A stretch of 64,000 nt of DNA from Fusibacter sp963666805 (lineage in GTDB: Bacteria > Bacillota > Clostridia > Peptostreptococcales > Acidaminobacteraceae), in the NCBI GenBank assembly GCA_963666805.2, contig CAXXWR010000003.1, positions 1 to 64,000 on the forward strand. Reading direction: 5' to 3'. The position numbers and the translations under genes were made by a program. Positions 26,291 to 35,358 of this stretch are shown in pieces (the stretch's first letter is position 1; the number at the start of each line of letters is the position of its first letter). The notes below the pieces were generated by a model. The model did no database searches. It was not told where the DNA came from and saw only the letters and a list, made by a program, of their open reading frames with translations.

Positions 26291-28120
26291 TTATTGGTCT
26301 ATTTTTTTCAGCACGAGAAATTCAAGTGGACCTAACAGTATCGTTTCCGCAAATAAATCTACTGTTTTTCCTTGAAGACATTCTTCATAAGTCCCATCAA
26401 TCCCATTGCGTTTAAGATCTGTTGTATAAAGCCATTGTCTGTCTTCAGACAGATTAAAGGCAAGTAGGTATTCATCTTTTTCATTAAACTGATGAACCAC
26501 CAAAACATGATCATTAGACTGAACTACTATTCTTTCGGATTGGCGATGTTGAATTTGTCCTCTTAACTTGATAAGTGCTTTTATATGATTAAATATCATG
26601 GCTTGCTCTTGAGTAGGATGTGTTACCATATTCCAATCAAAAGCGCCTCGGTGTAACCACCTTGAGTCATGACATTTATGAGGGTCCAATTTATAAGAAT
26701 AATCATTGAGACGACCTACTTCGTCGCCACTATATATCATTGGAATGCCTTTTCTTAATATAAAAAGAGCATTCATTAAATAAATCCGTTTAAGTGCCAA
26801 TTCTTTTTGATAAGCATCTTTCTGTTCAAGTGCTTTTTCAAGCCCACATAAGCTTGCAAAAGTGCCTGAATTTCTAGCATCCATGGTTTCAGCATTAAAC
26901 TCATAGAGTTCACCTTTTGCAAAACTATCTTTAACTGAACCGTAATAGAAATCAATTAGAAACATCTTATGTGCTTGAGGATCAAACCCTAGATGTCTTA
27001 GATTATCTTCATTAAGTCCCCAACCAATATCATCGTGACATCTCGCATAATTTATCCAATGTGCATCTCGAGGTAATTTCCAATCTGGCATCATAGCCAA
27101 ATGCCTTGCGTCTCTAGTTGCCAATGCATTCCATAGTTCAACCATATAGGAAGCATTATAAAGCACATGACATTCTGGAAAGGAATCTGTTCCAAAATAT
27201 TTGATGATTTCTTCAGGTGTCACAATGGCTTCTCCCAGTAAGGCTGTTGACGGTGCAAAAACTTCACTAATTTCTCTCAGCAAGTTCATGAGAATATGAA
27301 CTTCCTTTAAATTACGACTAGATGTTCCTAGTTTTTTCCATATATATGGAATCGCATCTAGTCTGATCATATCAATGCCAATATTCATCATAAAGAGCAT
27401 TTGTTCAACGACCACGTTAAAAACCTCTGGATTATCATAATTTAAATCCCATTGAAAAGGATAAAAAGTCGTCATAACCCATTTCTGAACAGCGTCTAAA
27501 TAGGTGAAATTACCTGGCGCAATTTTTGGAAAAACCTGATTAAGCGTTTTTTCAAACGTTTTTGGGATATCATCTGTTTCATAAAATCTATAATAGGATT
27601 GATAAGGCTCAATGCCTTCTAGTGCTTTTTGAGCCCACTCATGATCATTTGCCGTATGATTGAGAACATAATCTATTGCCACTCTAATGCCTCGGTCGTG
27701 ACATTTTTTAATAATGCGAATAAAAGTTTCCATATTCCCCAAGCGAGGTTCAATTTCTTGATAAGAACTTACCGCATAACCGCCATCATTATCACCTTGT
27801 CTTGTCTTAAGCAAAGGCATAAAGTGAATGAGTGTTACACCCAAGTCTTCAAAGTAGTCAATTTTCTTTTCAAAAGCATTTAAGTCTCCAGAAAAAAGGT
27901 CAACATAAAGCATCATGCCAACAGTTTTCCCATCAGATAGCCACTTGGTGCTATTCAAATCTCTGGCTCTGAGTATTTCAGATCTTTGGTTATAATATGT
28001 ATCGAGCAGTTCCAATAACTGATCAAAAGCAGTATCTGCACCTGGATACAAGCGTGTGTATTGTTCATATAGATATTTCTTCCTTAAAGATAACCCTGCT
28101 TCAAATTTTGATTGACTCAT
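26291..28120 (-). CDS. Amylosucrase-like GH13 enzyme (GH13 subfamily 4 type)
   Basis: This 609-residue alpha-amylase-fold enzyme has regions I (AIDYVLNH), II (GIDMIRLDAIPYIW, nucleophile Asp255), III (LLGEAIVTPEE, acid/base Glu297) and IV (CHDDIGWG, His362-Asp363). The helical N-terminal domain, the VDLFSGDL and DGGYAVSSY blocks, and the DDIGW motif match amylosucrases and their sucrose-hydrolase relatives, not sucrose phosphorylase or alpha-glucosidase. There is no signal peptide, so it acts in the cytoplasm on imported sugar. It would split sucrose, leaving fructose for the operon's fructokinase and moving glucose to glucan or water. It is first in the operon. The start follows GGAGG; 28144 has no RBS. 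Confidence 0.85.
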   Translation of the reverse strand: MSQSKFEAGLSLRKKYLYEQYTRLYPGADTAFDQLLELLDTYYNQRSEILRARDLNSTKWLSDGKTVGMMLYVDLFSGDLNAFEKKIDYFEDLGVTLIHFMPLLKTRQGDNDGGYAVSSYQEIEPRLGNMETFIRIIKKCHDRGIRVAIDYVLNHTANDHEWAQKALEGIEPYQSYYRFYETDDIPKTFEKTLNQVFPKIAPGNFTYLDAVQKWVMTTFYPFQWDLNYDNPEVFNVVVEQMLFMMNIGIDMIRLDAIPYIWKKLGTSSRNLKEVHILMNLLREISEVFAPSTALLGEAIVTPEEIIKYFGTDSFPECHVLYNASYMVELWNALATRDARHLAMMPDWKLPRDAHWINYARCHDDIGWGLNEDNLRHLGFDPQAHKMFLIDFYYGSVKDSFAKGELYEFNAETMDARNSGTFASLCGLEKALEQKDAYQKELALKRIYLMNALFILRKGIPMIYSGDEVGRLNDYSYKLDPHKCHDSRWLHRGAFDWNMVTHPTQEQAMIFNHIKALIKLRGQIQHRQSERIVVQSNDHVLVVHQFNEKDEYLLAFNLSEDRQWLYTTDLKRNGIDGTYEECLQGKTVDLFAETILLGPLEFLVLKKIDQ

Positions 28121-28142
28121 TTTTAATCCTCCGTATAAATCC

Positions 28143-28171
28143 ATTTTAGGAAACCGGTTTCATCTTGTCAA
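28143..28171 (-). promoter_or_regulatory. Promoter with LacI-type operator for the alpha-glucoside operon
   Basis: On the minus strand TTGACA (28166-28171) and TAAAAT (28143-28148) are 17 bases apart. The perfect 12-base palindrome GAAACCGGTTTC (28150-28161) fills the spacer. A central CG-containing dyad of this kind is typical of LacI-family operators, and a LacI gene is in the operon. Confidence 0.8.
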
Positions 28172-28360
28172 CTCCAAATTATGTCTTTCAATTCAGTTTG
28201 TCTATATTTTTGTACACTTTTTACAAATTGTTTGATATTCACATCGAGACAAAATCAAGTTTTATGAACACCTGTATAATTTATTCCCTATTTTTCATAA
28301 AATAATCGCTATTTATTTTTGTGACAATAATAAGCATGGACATGTCCCTAAAAAACATAA

Positions 28361-28396
28361 AAAACCCGTTTGATACACTTAGGTGTCAAACGGGTT
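28361..28396 (-). terminator. Terminator of the MetRS-like gene
   Basis: The long stem AACCCGTTTGATACAC/GTGTCAAACGGGTT has a 4-base loop, then T-rich sequence on the minus strand, 48 bases past the stop. The 190 bases between it and the sugar-operon promoter show no other feature. Confidence 0.88.
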
Positions 28397-28443
28397 AAAA
28401 CTTTTATTCTTTCATGACCTCTTTTATGAGCCATTATGCACTT

Positions 28444-30444
28444 CTACGAAAATTGAGAAGGATGCTTTTCAAAGAAATCAAATTTAGGTGGTATTTCAAC
28501 GATTTGATGGTTTGTAGGATCGTCCATATGGGCAGTAATCGGTTTCATAATATAGTCCCATGACCATACTGTTTCATTTAAATTAAGGTGCTCAAGCGCA
28601 CGTTCAGCACTTTCAGGCACAATTGGATGAAGAAGTGTCAAGGTTGATTTAACCCCATAGAAGGCATCTGCCAATACTTGTTGTCTCATTTCATCACTGT
28701 CTGCATCATCTGCAGCCTTCATTTCTCTTGCCCAGAGTTTACTAAGGGATCTGATTAAACTATCCATGGTATAAATCACACGATGAAACTCTTGTTTAGA
28801 CATATTGAGTTCATAGTCTAATACGCCCTTTTCAACAATCGCACGAACCTCTTCAGAAGGATCTAAAGTTGGTACTTTTCTATCTGTGTATTTTTGTGAC
28901 GTATAGAAACATGAACGCATTAAACGATTAAAAACGTTAGTGAGTAAATTGCCATCTTTAAGAACCACATCTGCCTCATTAGGATCTGCAGACGGATCAT
29001 ATGGTTTAGGACTAAAACTAACACTCTTTTTAGATAATCCCAAACTTAAAAAGTGCATTCTAAGTTGATCTTTTGTATAGTGTGATAACAATTCATCTGC
29101 CATAGGTGGTTTGATATCACTTGAGCTGCTGGCTTTTGAATCTAAGAACAGTAAATGACAATTCGATACTAAATGTGGAAAATTAATAGCATCTATTTCT
29201 CTTGGATCATCCTTTTGATAACCCAGGTAAGACATTAACATAGCCATTTCTGCTATACCATAAAAATAAATATTATCTTCTCCAATAAATTGGTAAACTT
29301 GAGAACTATCTTCTATCCACCAATCTTTCCATTCAGAAGGATCTTTGCCGATTGATTCAAGATATGTTTGTGTAAAAGACACAGGTGCCCAAAGCGATTC
29401 TGGCCATACCCAGAAAGTCAAATCCTCTAAGCCGTCCTTATTAGGTACCGGAACCCCCCACTCAATATTGCCTGATAGTCTAAACGGCACAAGTGTCTTA
29501 CCTGTACGGTATCTTATACTATTGGCATCTAACCGCCCTCTAGCTATATCTCTCGCATCTAAAGAGTCAAAGACATAGGTCACCGATGGCTTTTTAGGTT
29601 CATCTATAAGTTGAGCATGGTCTAAAGTCATATTGGCTTCGAGCATTTTATCATATTCTTTACGTGTAATATAAATTTCTGGATCTTTCAAAAATTCATC
29701 GGTTACTTTGATGACCATTGGTCTCACTTTACGCTCTTTACGCATCTTATTGACCATTTTTTTCATTTGATCTTGGTATTCATCTAAAACATAATACCAA
29801 TTCACTACTTCTTTAAGTTCTGGTTTTTTCCCAGAAAGCGTTGAAATAGGATCAACTAATTCATTAGGCATATATTGATGCCCTAGGGCACATTCATCTG
29901 CATAAGCTTTATCAGATTGACAGCCTTCAAAAGGACATTTCCCAACGACTTGTCTACCATTTAGAAAAACTTCTTCATCATGATCATAGAATTGTAATGT
30001 GGAAAGTTTTTTAAGATAGCCACCTTCATAAAGTTGGTTAAAGAGTTCCTTCGAAACAGCCTTATGGACTTCTCCACTTCTTCCGTAAGCTGATGAAGCA
30101 AATAAACTAGGTGCAACATCATAATCACTTAAAGTTTGTTTTTGAAGGGTATGAAAATGATAGACGTAGTCTTCTAAATTTTCATATTCTAGTTTTTCAC
30201 CTTCATGTTCATCACAATATTTCTTATAACTGGCCAAAATAGGAGAACCATAGCAGTCAGTTCCCGAAACGAAAATGACATTTTCTTCGCCAATTCTGTC
30301 TTTTAAAAATCTAGCATAGGTATCTGCATGAATAAACACGCCACCTATGTGTCCAAAGTGCAATGACTTATTGCCATAAGGCATGCCCGCGGTAATCACA
30401 GCTTTTTTGGGGAAAACCGGTCTCGGTCTTTTAAATGGTTTCAT
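28444..30444 (-). CDS. Class I aminoacyl-tRNA synthetase, MetRS-like with altered KMSKS and amino-acid pocket
   Basis: This 666-residue protein follows the MetRS plan: HFGH (29-32, HIGH motif), a zinc knuckle (C170, C175, C185, H189), IEWGVPVP (327-334), and an anticodon-binding helical domain. Key differences by eye against E. coli MetRS: KMSKS reads KASSS (437-441), losing the second Lys; the pocket block W-L-D-A-P-I-G-Y reads W-P-E-S-L-W-A-P (347-354); and the segment before KMSKS has Asn391 and Tyr395 where Ile297 and His301 bind methionine. It has no C-terminal EMAPII-like tRNA-binding domain and has about 75 extra residues (240-315). A T-box leader controls it. Met-tRNA synthesis is the default call, but another substrate or regulatory role is possible. 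Confidence 0.75.
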   Translation of the reverse strand: MKPFKRPRPVFPKKAVITAGMPYGNKSLHFGHIGGVFIHADTYARFLKDRIGEENVIFVSGTDCYGSPILASYKKYCDEHEGEKLEYENLEDYVYHFHTLQKQTLSDYDVAPSLFASSAYGRSGEVHKAVSKELFNQLYEGGYLKKLSTLQFYDHDEEVFLNGRQVVGKCPFEGCQSDKAYADECALGHQYMPNELVDPISTLSGKKPELKEVVNWYYVLDEYQDQMKKMVNKMRKERKVRPMVIKVTDEFLKDPEIYITRKEYDKMLEANMTLDHAQLIDEPKKPSVTYVFDSLDARDIARGRLDANSIRYRTGKTLVPFRLSGNIEWGVPVPNKDGLEDLTFWVWPESLWAPVSFTQTYLESIGKDPSEWKDWWIEDSSQVYQFIGEDNIYFYGIAEMAMLMSYLGYQKDDPREIDAINFPHLVSNCHLLFLDSKASSSSDIKPPMADELLSHYTKDQLRMHFLSLGLSKKSVSFSPKPYDPSADPNEADVVLKDGNLLTNVFNRLMRSCFYTSQKYTDRKVPTLDPSEEVRAIVEKGVLDYELNMSKQEFHRVIYTMDSLIRSLSKLWAREMKAADDADSDEMRQQVLADAFYGVKSTLTLLHPIVPESAERALEHLNLNETVWSWDYIMKPITAHMDDPTNHQIVEIPPKFDFFEKHPSQFS

Positions 30445-30608
30445 TACTTAACGCCTCCACATCATTATTTTAAATCCACTAATAAAGTGAAAAATAGATC
30501 CATAAAAACATTGCTCTTGAATGATTTACAACTACAATCGTTTGGATTCATCTATTTGCTTCATATATTATGTTTTCTTTCAATGGTTTACTTCAATTTT
30601 AATAATAA

Positions 30609-30875
30609 AAAACGCCCCTACATGCTTTTAAACATGCAGGGGCGATAAACTGTCACAGATTCGTCACAAGTCCTCTATCGCGGTACCACCCTAATTTGGT
30701 CTCAGCGAGTATTTAACTCTTCTCCTTTAACGGTGAGTTGCCGTCATTATATCCGTCCTTAAACATCCAAAATGAAGCTCCAAGTCTTGGTTCGTGTTAA
30801 CGCCAGTATTTCCTTCTCAGCATCAGAAATTCTCTGTGACCTTAATTAACATTACTCTTCTCTTCTTCGCCTTTA
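30609..30875 (-). promoter_or_regulatory. T-box riboswitch upstream of the MetRS-like gene
   Basis: The minus strand carries the T-box core AGGGTGGTACCGCG (30679-30692) and stem I elements. Stem I begins GGCGAAGAAGAG with the AGTAA loop-E segment, the distal GATGCTGAGAAGG, and the 3' strand CGAACCAAGACTTGGAGC. A terminator hairpin with 12-base arms (30613-30644) and a T6 run complete it. Uncharged cognate tRNA should allow readthrough. The specifier-loop 3' strand CGAACCAAGA holds no AUG, so the sensed tRNA is uncertain. Confidence 0.93.
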
Positions 30876-30880
30876 AAAGA

Positions 30881-30909
30881 ATTATAAAGGTCTGTCTTTT
30901 AAAAGTCAA
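30881..30909 (-). promoter_or_regulatory. Promoter of the T-box leader
   Basis: On the minus strand TTGACT (30904-30909), 17 bases and TATAAT (30881-30886) place the transcript start near 30874, at the foot of T-box stem I. Confidence 0.8.
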
Positions 30910-31024
30910 GGTGATTTCAAGGCTAAATCAAGTAAATAGCACACTTTTTTTCTCATCTTTGTTTATTAAATGCCAAACAATCATGGACAAACGTACTCAT
31001 TCTTAGTTATAATTAACATAGATT

Positions 31025-31052
31025 TTACATTAGGTTAACGCGTATATTACAC
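31025..31052 (+). promoter_or_regulatory. Possible PhoP-type repeats upstream of the Na/Pi cotransporter gene
   Basis: Three TT-A-C-type hexamers, TTACAT (31025), TTAACG (31035) and TTACAC (31047), are spaced 10 and 12 bases apart, like Bacillus Pho boxes (TTHACA repeats about 11 bases apart). The phosphate transporter gene starts at 31121. The match is loose and no promoter was fixed. Confidence 0.3.
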
Positions 31053-31120
31053 AATGCCACTATACTTCACTTTGGGCATAATTATTTAATCTAAAATTTA
31101 CATTAAGGAGGCATTATTTA

Positions 31121-32755
31121 ATGTCAGTATTTGTAGGAGTTTTAGGCGGACTTGGTCTGTTCCTATATGGAATGCGTATGATGGGAGCAGGGCTTCAAAA
31201 AGCTGCGGGCAAAAAGCTCGAAAGAATTATTGAAGTTTTAACAACCAACCGCTTTATGGGCGTTATTGTCGGTATGCTAGTCACGGGTGTGATTCAAAGT
31301 TCAAGCGCAACGACAGTAATGGTTGTCGGTTTTGTTAACGCTGGTTTGATGAAATTAACTCAGGCTGTAGGTGTTATCATGGGGGCCAACATAGGTACGA
31401 CCATTACCGGTCAGATTGTATCACTATCCGTAGATCAAATAGCACCAATCGCTATTGGTATCGGCATGATCTTACTGATGTTTGGTAAAAAAGGGGGACA
31501 ACGTAACCTCGCTGAAATACTCATTGGACTTGGAATTTTATTTTTTGGTATGGAGTTTCTTAAGGATTCTCTTAAACCACTTAGAGAATTAGAAGCTTTT
31601 CAACACTTAATGCTTACATTAAGTCACAATCCACTACTTGGAGTAGTAGTTGGTTTCTGTTTAACCTTTATTGTTCAAAGTTCAAGTGCTTCAATAACAA
31701 TGCTTATTGCACTTGCTTCACAAGGTTTGTTACCCCTTGAAGCAGCACTTCCAATTTTATATGGTGATAATATCGGTACATGTACAACTGCATTATTATC
31801 AAGTATTGGCGCAAGCCGTAATGCAAAACGTGCAGCTATTATTCATCTTATTTTCAACACCGTTGGTACTATTTTGTTTGTTCTTGTTTTATCGCATCCA
31901 ATATCATTTTTCGTTAAATGGTTAGATCCAACTGATGTTCCAAGACAAATAGCCAATGCACATACTCTCTTTAACTTTGCCAATGTGATTATTCAATTCC
32001 CATTTGCCTTATTACTTGTTAAAGCAGCTATGTGGCTCGTACCAGATAAACCAGAACTTGAAAAAAATTCAGTAACTCAATATATTGACAAACGCATTCT
32101 CGAAACACCAACGATTGCCCTTCAAAGTACCATTAAAGAAACTATTTATATGGGTGAAAAATCTTTAGAAAGTTTGACCAATACCATGTCGAGTTTCTTT
32201 GATAGAAAGACCGAGCAATTGTCTAAGACATTTGAGATTGAAAAAACCATCAACCAATTGGAAAATGAAATCACAGACTATCTCGTTGAACTTTCCAATT
32301 GTGAAATTATGGACTCAGATCGTCGCTACATTGATGGCCTCTTTAACAATATTAATGATATTGAACGTATTGGTGACCATTCAGAAAATATAGCGGAAAT
32401 TTTTGTAGCGGTTGCTGACCAAAAAATACAATTTTCTAAACCTTCAATTGAAATGCTTGAAGTGATTCACGCTAAAACAAAAGAGAGTTTAGAACTTGCT
32501 ATTGAATCTATTCGATCACCTAAAGAAGAAACAATTGATCGCGTTAATGCTTTAGAAGAAGAAATTGATGTCCTTGAAAGGGCTGCAAGAAAAGATCATT
32601 TTGAGCGTTTAAATGCATCAATATGTGATGTAGAATCTGGTGTTTATTATCTTGAAGTTATTAATAATCTTGAAAGAATTTCTGACTTGGCTTCCAACCT
32701 TGCAAAAGTCGTTCGCGATACTGTCAAAGTTGTGCCTATTAAAGCAGAAGCTTAA
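31121..32755 (+). CDS. Na/Pi cotransporter family protein (NptA/YjbB type) with PhoU-like tail
   Basis: This 544-residue membrane protein moves phosphate, probably with sodium. Two inverted repeats each carry the QSSSA(T/S) substrate motif (VIQSSSATT near 64, FIVQSSSAS near 184), with GANIGTT and GDNIGTC partner loops. The first about 310 residues hold about eight or nine helices. The C-terminal about 220 residues are helical and PhoU-like (repeated E-x-x-(I/L)-x-x-L pattern, NNINDIERIGDH near 407), a usual fusion in this family that tunes transport. AAGGAGG precedes the start. It is monocistronic, with a strong terminator. The direction, uptake or export, is not settled for bacterial members. 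Confidence 0.92.
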   Translation: MSVFVGVLGGLGLFLYGMRMMGAGLQKAAGKKLERIIEVLTTNRFMGVIVGMLVTGVIQSSSATTVMVVGFVNAGLMKLTQAVGVIMGANIGTTITGQIVSLSVDQIAPIAIGIGMILLMFGKKGGQRNLAEILIGLGILFFGMEFLKDSLKPLRELEAFQHLMLTLSHNPLLGVVVGFCLTFIVQSSSASITMLIALASQGLLPLEAALPILYGDNIGTCTTALLSSIGASRNAKRAAIIHLIFNTVGTILFVLVLSHPISFFVKWLDPTDVPRQIANAHTLFNFANVIIQFPFALLLVKAAMWLVPDKPELEKNSVTQYIDKRILETPTIALQSTIKETIYMGEKSLESLTNTMSSFFDRKTEQLSKTFEIEKTINQLENEITDYLVELSNCEIMDSDRRYIDGLFNNINDIERIGDHSENIAEIFVAVADQKIQFSKPSIEMLEVIHAKTKESLELAIESIRSPKEETIDRVNALEEEIDVLERAARKDHFERLNASICDVESGVYYLEVINNLERISDLASNLAKVVRDTVKVVPIKAEA

Positions 32756-32766
32756 ATCTATAAGCC

Positions 32767-32803
32767 AATCCCCCTTTCCAATTGTTGGAGAGGGGGATTT
32801 TTT
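32767..32803. terminator. Terminator between the Na/Pi cotransporter and REC-REC-HD-GYP genes
   Basis: The stem AATCCCCCTTTCCA pairs (with a small loop) with TTGGAGAGGGGGATT, followed by six Ts on the + strand. Confidence 0.88.
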
Positions 32804-32811
32804 ATTTAATG

Positions 32812-34512
32812 CTAAAGTATTTTTAAAAATATAGATACAATTGACTCATCAAATTGAGTCCCTGCGTTAGCGCTTATAATCGCTTTAGCTTCTTCAATAG
32901 ATTTTCCCTTTCGATAAGGCCTATCAGAAACAATCGCATCAAAGGCGTCTGCAATGGCAATGATTTTAGCTCCGAGAGGAATATCAGATCCTCTAAGTCC
33001 TTCTGGGTATCCTTTACCATCAATACGTTCATGGTGATGATAAATAATAGGAATAATTGCTTCTAATGATCTAATCGGACTTAAAATATCTCTTCCTTTC
33101 TCAGGATGATTCTTAATAATATTATATTCTTCATCCGTTAGAGGGCCAGGTTTCAATAAAATGCGATCTCTAATCCCAATTTTACCGATATCATGTAGTT
33201 TAGCCGCAAGAACAAATTCATTTACTGTACTTTGAGGTAATTGTAAAGCCTCTGAAATTTTTTGTGTCCATTGAGTTACTCGCTCTGTATGACCTTGGGT
33301 TATATGGTCTCTTGCCTCAAGTGCTTTAATTAAGGAGTTAATCGTTGTAATCATATATTCATTTTCAAGCGCCATATCTCTATATTTTTCAACAATCATA
33401 TGTTCCACTTGATTAATCACAACATCCACTTTAAAAGGTTTTACAAAATAATACTCTACACCGAGTGCCTCGCCTTGTTTTTTATTATAGCGACTATTAA
33501 GCGTACTCATAATCATAACTTTCGTATGGGCAATAGGTGCTGTTTCTCTCACTTTCTGGATCATTTCATAGCCATCCATAATAGGCATATTAATGTCAGT
33601 TATAATGACGTCTGGTTTTTCTTGGGTTGCCATTTCATACCCTTCCAGACCATTACTGGCGACTGATACATTATAGCCTCTCCTGACTAAACCGATTTTC
33701 AAAACATTCTGAATCATCAAACTATCTTCAACAATTAATACTTTTTCATTGTAGCGTTCCTTGACATAATACTGCCCAATCTTATTCAATACTTTTTCAC
33801 CTATCAATGGCTCTACCAAGTAGTCATCAGCTCCCATAGCATACGCTTGCTGTAAAGTATTCTTGTTAGCATCATTCGTCATGATAATAATCGGAATGGC
33901 GTATTCTCTATAGTACATTCTGATTTCTTTGCACAATTGATAGCCTGACATATCAGGTAACTCTAGTGATAATATAACTACACTTGGCATCATTAACTTC
34001 ATTTTTTCTAAGGCTTCAATACCATCTTGCGCGTGCATAACTTGATAAGGACTGTTGTCCATTAACATTTTAATATGCGTATGTATTGGGGGTCTTGCAT
34101 CTACAAAGAGAACCATTTTTTTGGAACGTATTCTATGCTTTAAATAAGCCCTATTACTTACTTTATTATTTACTAAATCTAAGTAATGCTGAATCCCCTT
34201 TTTAATATGATCCTCGTCTGTTCCAACGATAAAATGAAAAGCCTGATCTGATTTCACTGGCATTATATTTTCATAGACCACCAAGATATCGCTTTCCATA
34301 TGATAAAGGGTATTAATAATCCTTTTAAATTTATGAATACTAAAAGATAGGGCTTTTTCTTCAATAAGAAAAAAATCACACTGCAAAGTACCTATTGAAC
34401 TTTCAAAAATAATATCTTCTTCTATAAAAAAATGCTCTATACTAGATGCAGTTAAACACGCATGAACAATGCGTTTAAGTGATTTCTCTTTAATTAAACA
34501 ACCAGCATTCAT
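32812..34512 (-). CDS. Two-receiver HD-GYP response regulator, probable c-di-GMP phosphodiesterase
   Basis: This 566-residue cytoplasmic protein has an unassigned N-terminal region of about 130 residues, receiver 1 (about 132-250), receiver 2 (about 257-375), and an HD-GYP domain. Receiver 1 is degenerate: the phospho-acceptor position of VVILSLELPDMSG is Ser. Receiver 2 is intact (VIITDINMPIMDG and KPF). HD-GYP has HDIGKIG, HPEKG, HHHERIDGKGYP and DAFDA, the full metal-binding set. It should hydrolyse c-di-GMP to GMP when receiver 2 is phosphorylated. I start at the ATG at 34512, 8 bases after AAGGAAG; a GTG at 34521 is also in frame. It is an orphan without a kinase gene nearby. Confidence 0.88.
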   Translation of the reverse strand: MNAGCLIKEKSLKRIVHACLTASSIEHFFIEEDIIFESSIGTLQCDFFLIEEKALSFSIHKFKRIINTLYHMESDILVVYENIMPVKSDQAFHFIVGTDEDHIKKGIQHYLDLVNNKVSNRAYLKHRIRSKKMVLFVDARPPIHTHIKMLMDNSPYQVMHAQDGIEALEKMKLMMPSVVILSLELPDMSGYQLCKEIRMYYREYAIPIIIMTNDANKNTLQQAYAMGADDYLVEPLIGEKVLNKIGQYYVKERYNEKVLIVEDSLMIQNVLKIGLVRRGYNVSVASNGLEGYEMATQEKPDVIITDINMPIMDGYEMIQKVRETAPIAHTKVMIMSTLNSRYNKKQGEALGVEYYFVKPFKVDVVINQVEHMIVEKYRDMALENEYMITTINSLIKALEARDHITQGHTERVTQWTQKISEALQLPQSTVNEFVLAAKLHDIGKIGIRDRILLKPGPLTDEEYNIIKNHPEKGRDILSPIRSLEAIIPIIYHHHERIDGKGYPEGLRGSDIPLGAKIIAIADAFDAIVSDRPYRKGKSIEEAKAIISANAGTQFDESIVSIFLKIL

Positions 34513-34660
34513 TTTATGCACTTCCTTTATAATGACTTAAATGATACATACCCCAACTGGCCTTTATCATAACGGTCTTCTTAATTTTAAGGCTCTACTT
34601 GCAACATATAAAATAATATATGATAAAATAGAAATAAAAAAACTATGAAGGAGTTGCTTT

Positions 34661-35302
34661 ATGAAATGGTTTCAAATAGATAGCCCCTTGTTTCAGACAC
34701 TCAATACAATAAGTGATGTCATTTTACTTAATCTCTACTTTTTAGTTACAGTTATTTTCACCTTAGGCATCGGACTTGGTTCTGGTGTAACTGCTCTTAT
34801 CTATGCTATTTATCATGGGTTTAGACGGCATGAAGGCAAAATGAGACAGGCTTACGTTAAAAGCTTTAAAGCCAACTTTAAATCAATTACGCCCTATAGC
34901 CTCTTAATAATGGCACTTATTTTTATCATCCAATGGGTACCTAACTATTTAGAACTCATGAGTTCTCAGTTTTATCAAGCTATACAGTATTTCATTACTA
35001 CAGAATTGATTTTACAATTTCTTTATGTCTGTGCGCAGCAATCTAAAATTAAATTATCAATTAAAGACAGTATTAAGAACAGTTTTCTACTGATTCATCG
35101 GCATCTTCTCACGACCCTTATTGTATTAGTAAGCCTCATCATTTGTTTGGCTTCTCTCTATGTCTTAAAAGGTCTATCAGTCCTCTTTGTTTTTGCCGTT
35201 TCTGCCTTTGTCCTCGAATACTTTGTTCTCGAAAAACTCTTAATTGCACACTATATGCCTGAAACAATGGCCAATCAACTTAAAATACAAAAGCTACAGT
35301 AG
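34661..35302 (+). CDS. YesL/DUF624-family membrane protein
   Basis: This is a 213-residue integral membrane protein with about five hydrophobic helices. The N-terminal LFQTLNTISDVILLNLYFLV and the SGVTALIYAIYHGFRRHEG loop followed by FKANFK match the YesL (DUF624) family, often found beside carbohydrate transport genes. Biochemical function is unknown. It stands alone here, with RBS GAAGGAG, a TATGAT-like -10 near 34620 and its own terminator overlapping the stop. The family call is moderately sure. Confidence 0.75.
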   Translation: MKWFQIDSPLFQTLNTISDVILLNLYFLVTVIFTLGIGLGSGVTALIYAIYHGFRRHEGKMRQAYVKSFKANFKSITPYSLLIMALIFIIQWVPNYLELMSSQFYQAIQYFITTELILQFLYVCAQQSKIKLSIKDSIKNSFLLIHRHLLTTLIVLVSLIICLASLYVLKGLSVLFVFAVSAFVLEYFVLEKLLIAHYMPETMANQLKIQKLQ

Positions 35303-35321
35303 GTGTTCTACTGTAGCTTTT
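35289..35321 (+). terminator. Terminator overlapping the stop of the YesL-like gene
   Basis: A perfect 13-base stem, AAAAGCTACAGTA and its complement, has a 7-base loop. The stem includes the stop codon. Confidence 0.85.
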
Positions 35322-35358
35322 GCTATTTTTTATTTAGTGTTCTTTTTATTTAGCCTTC

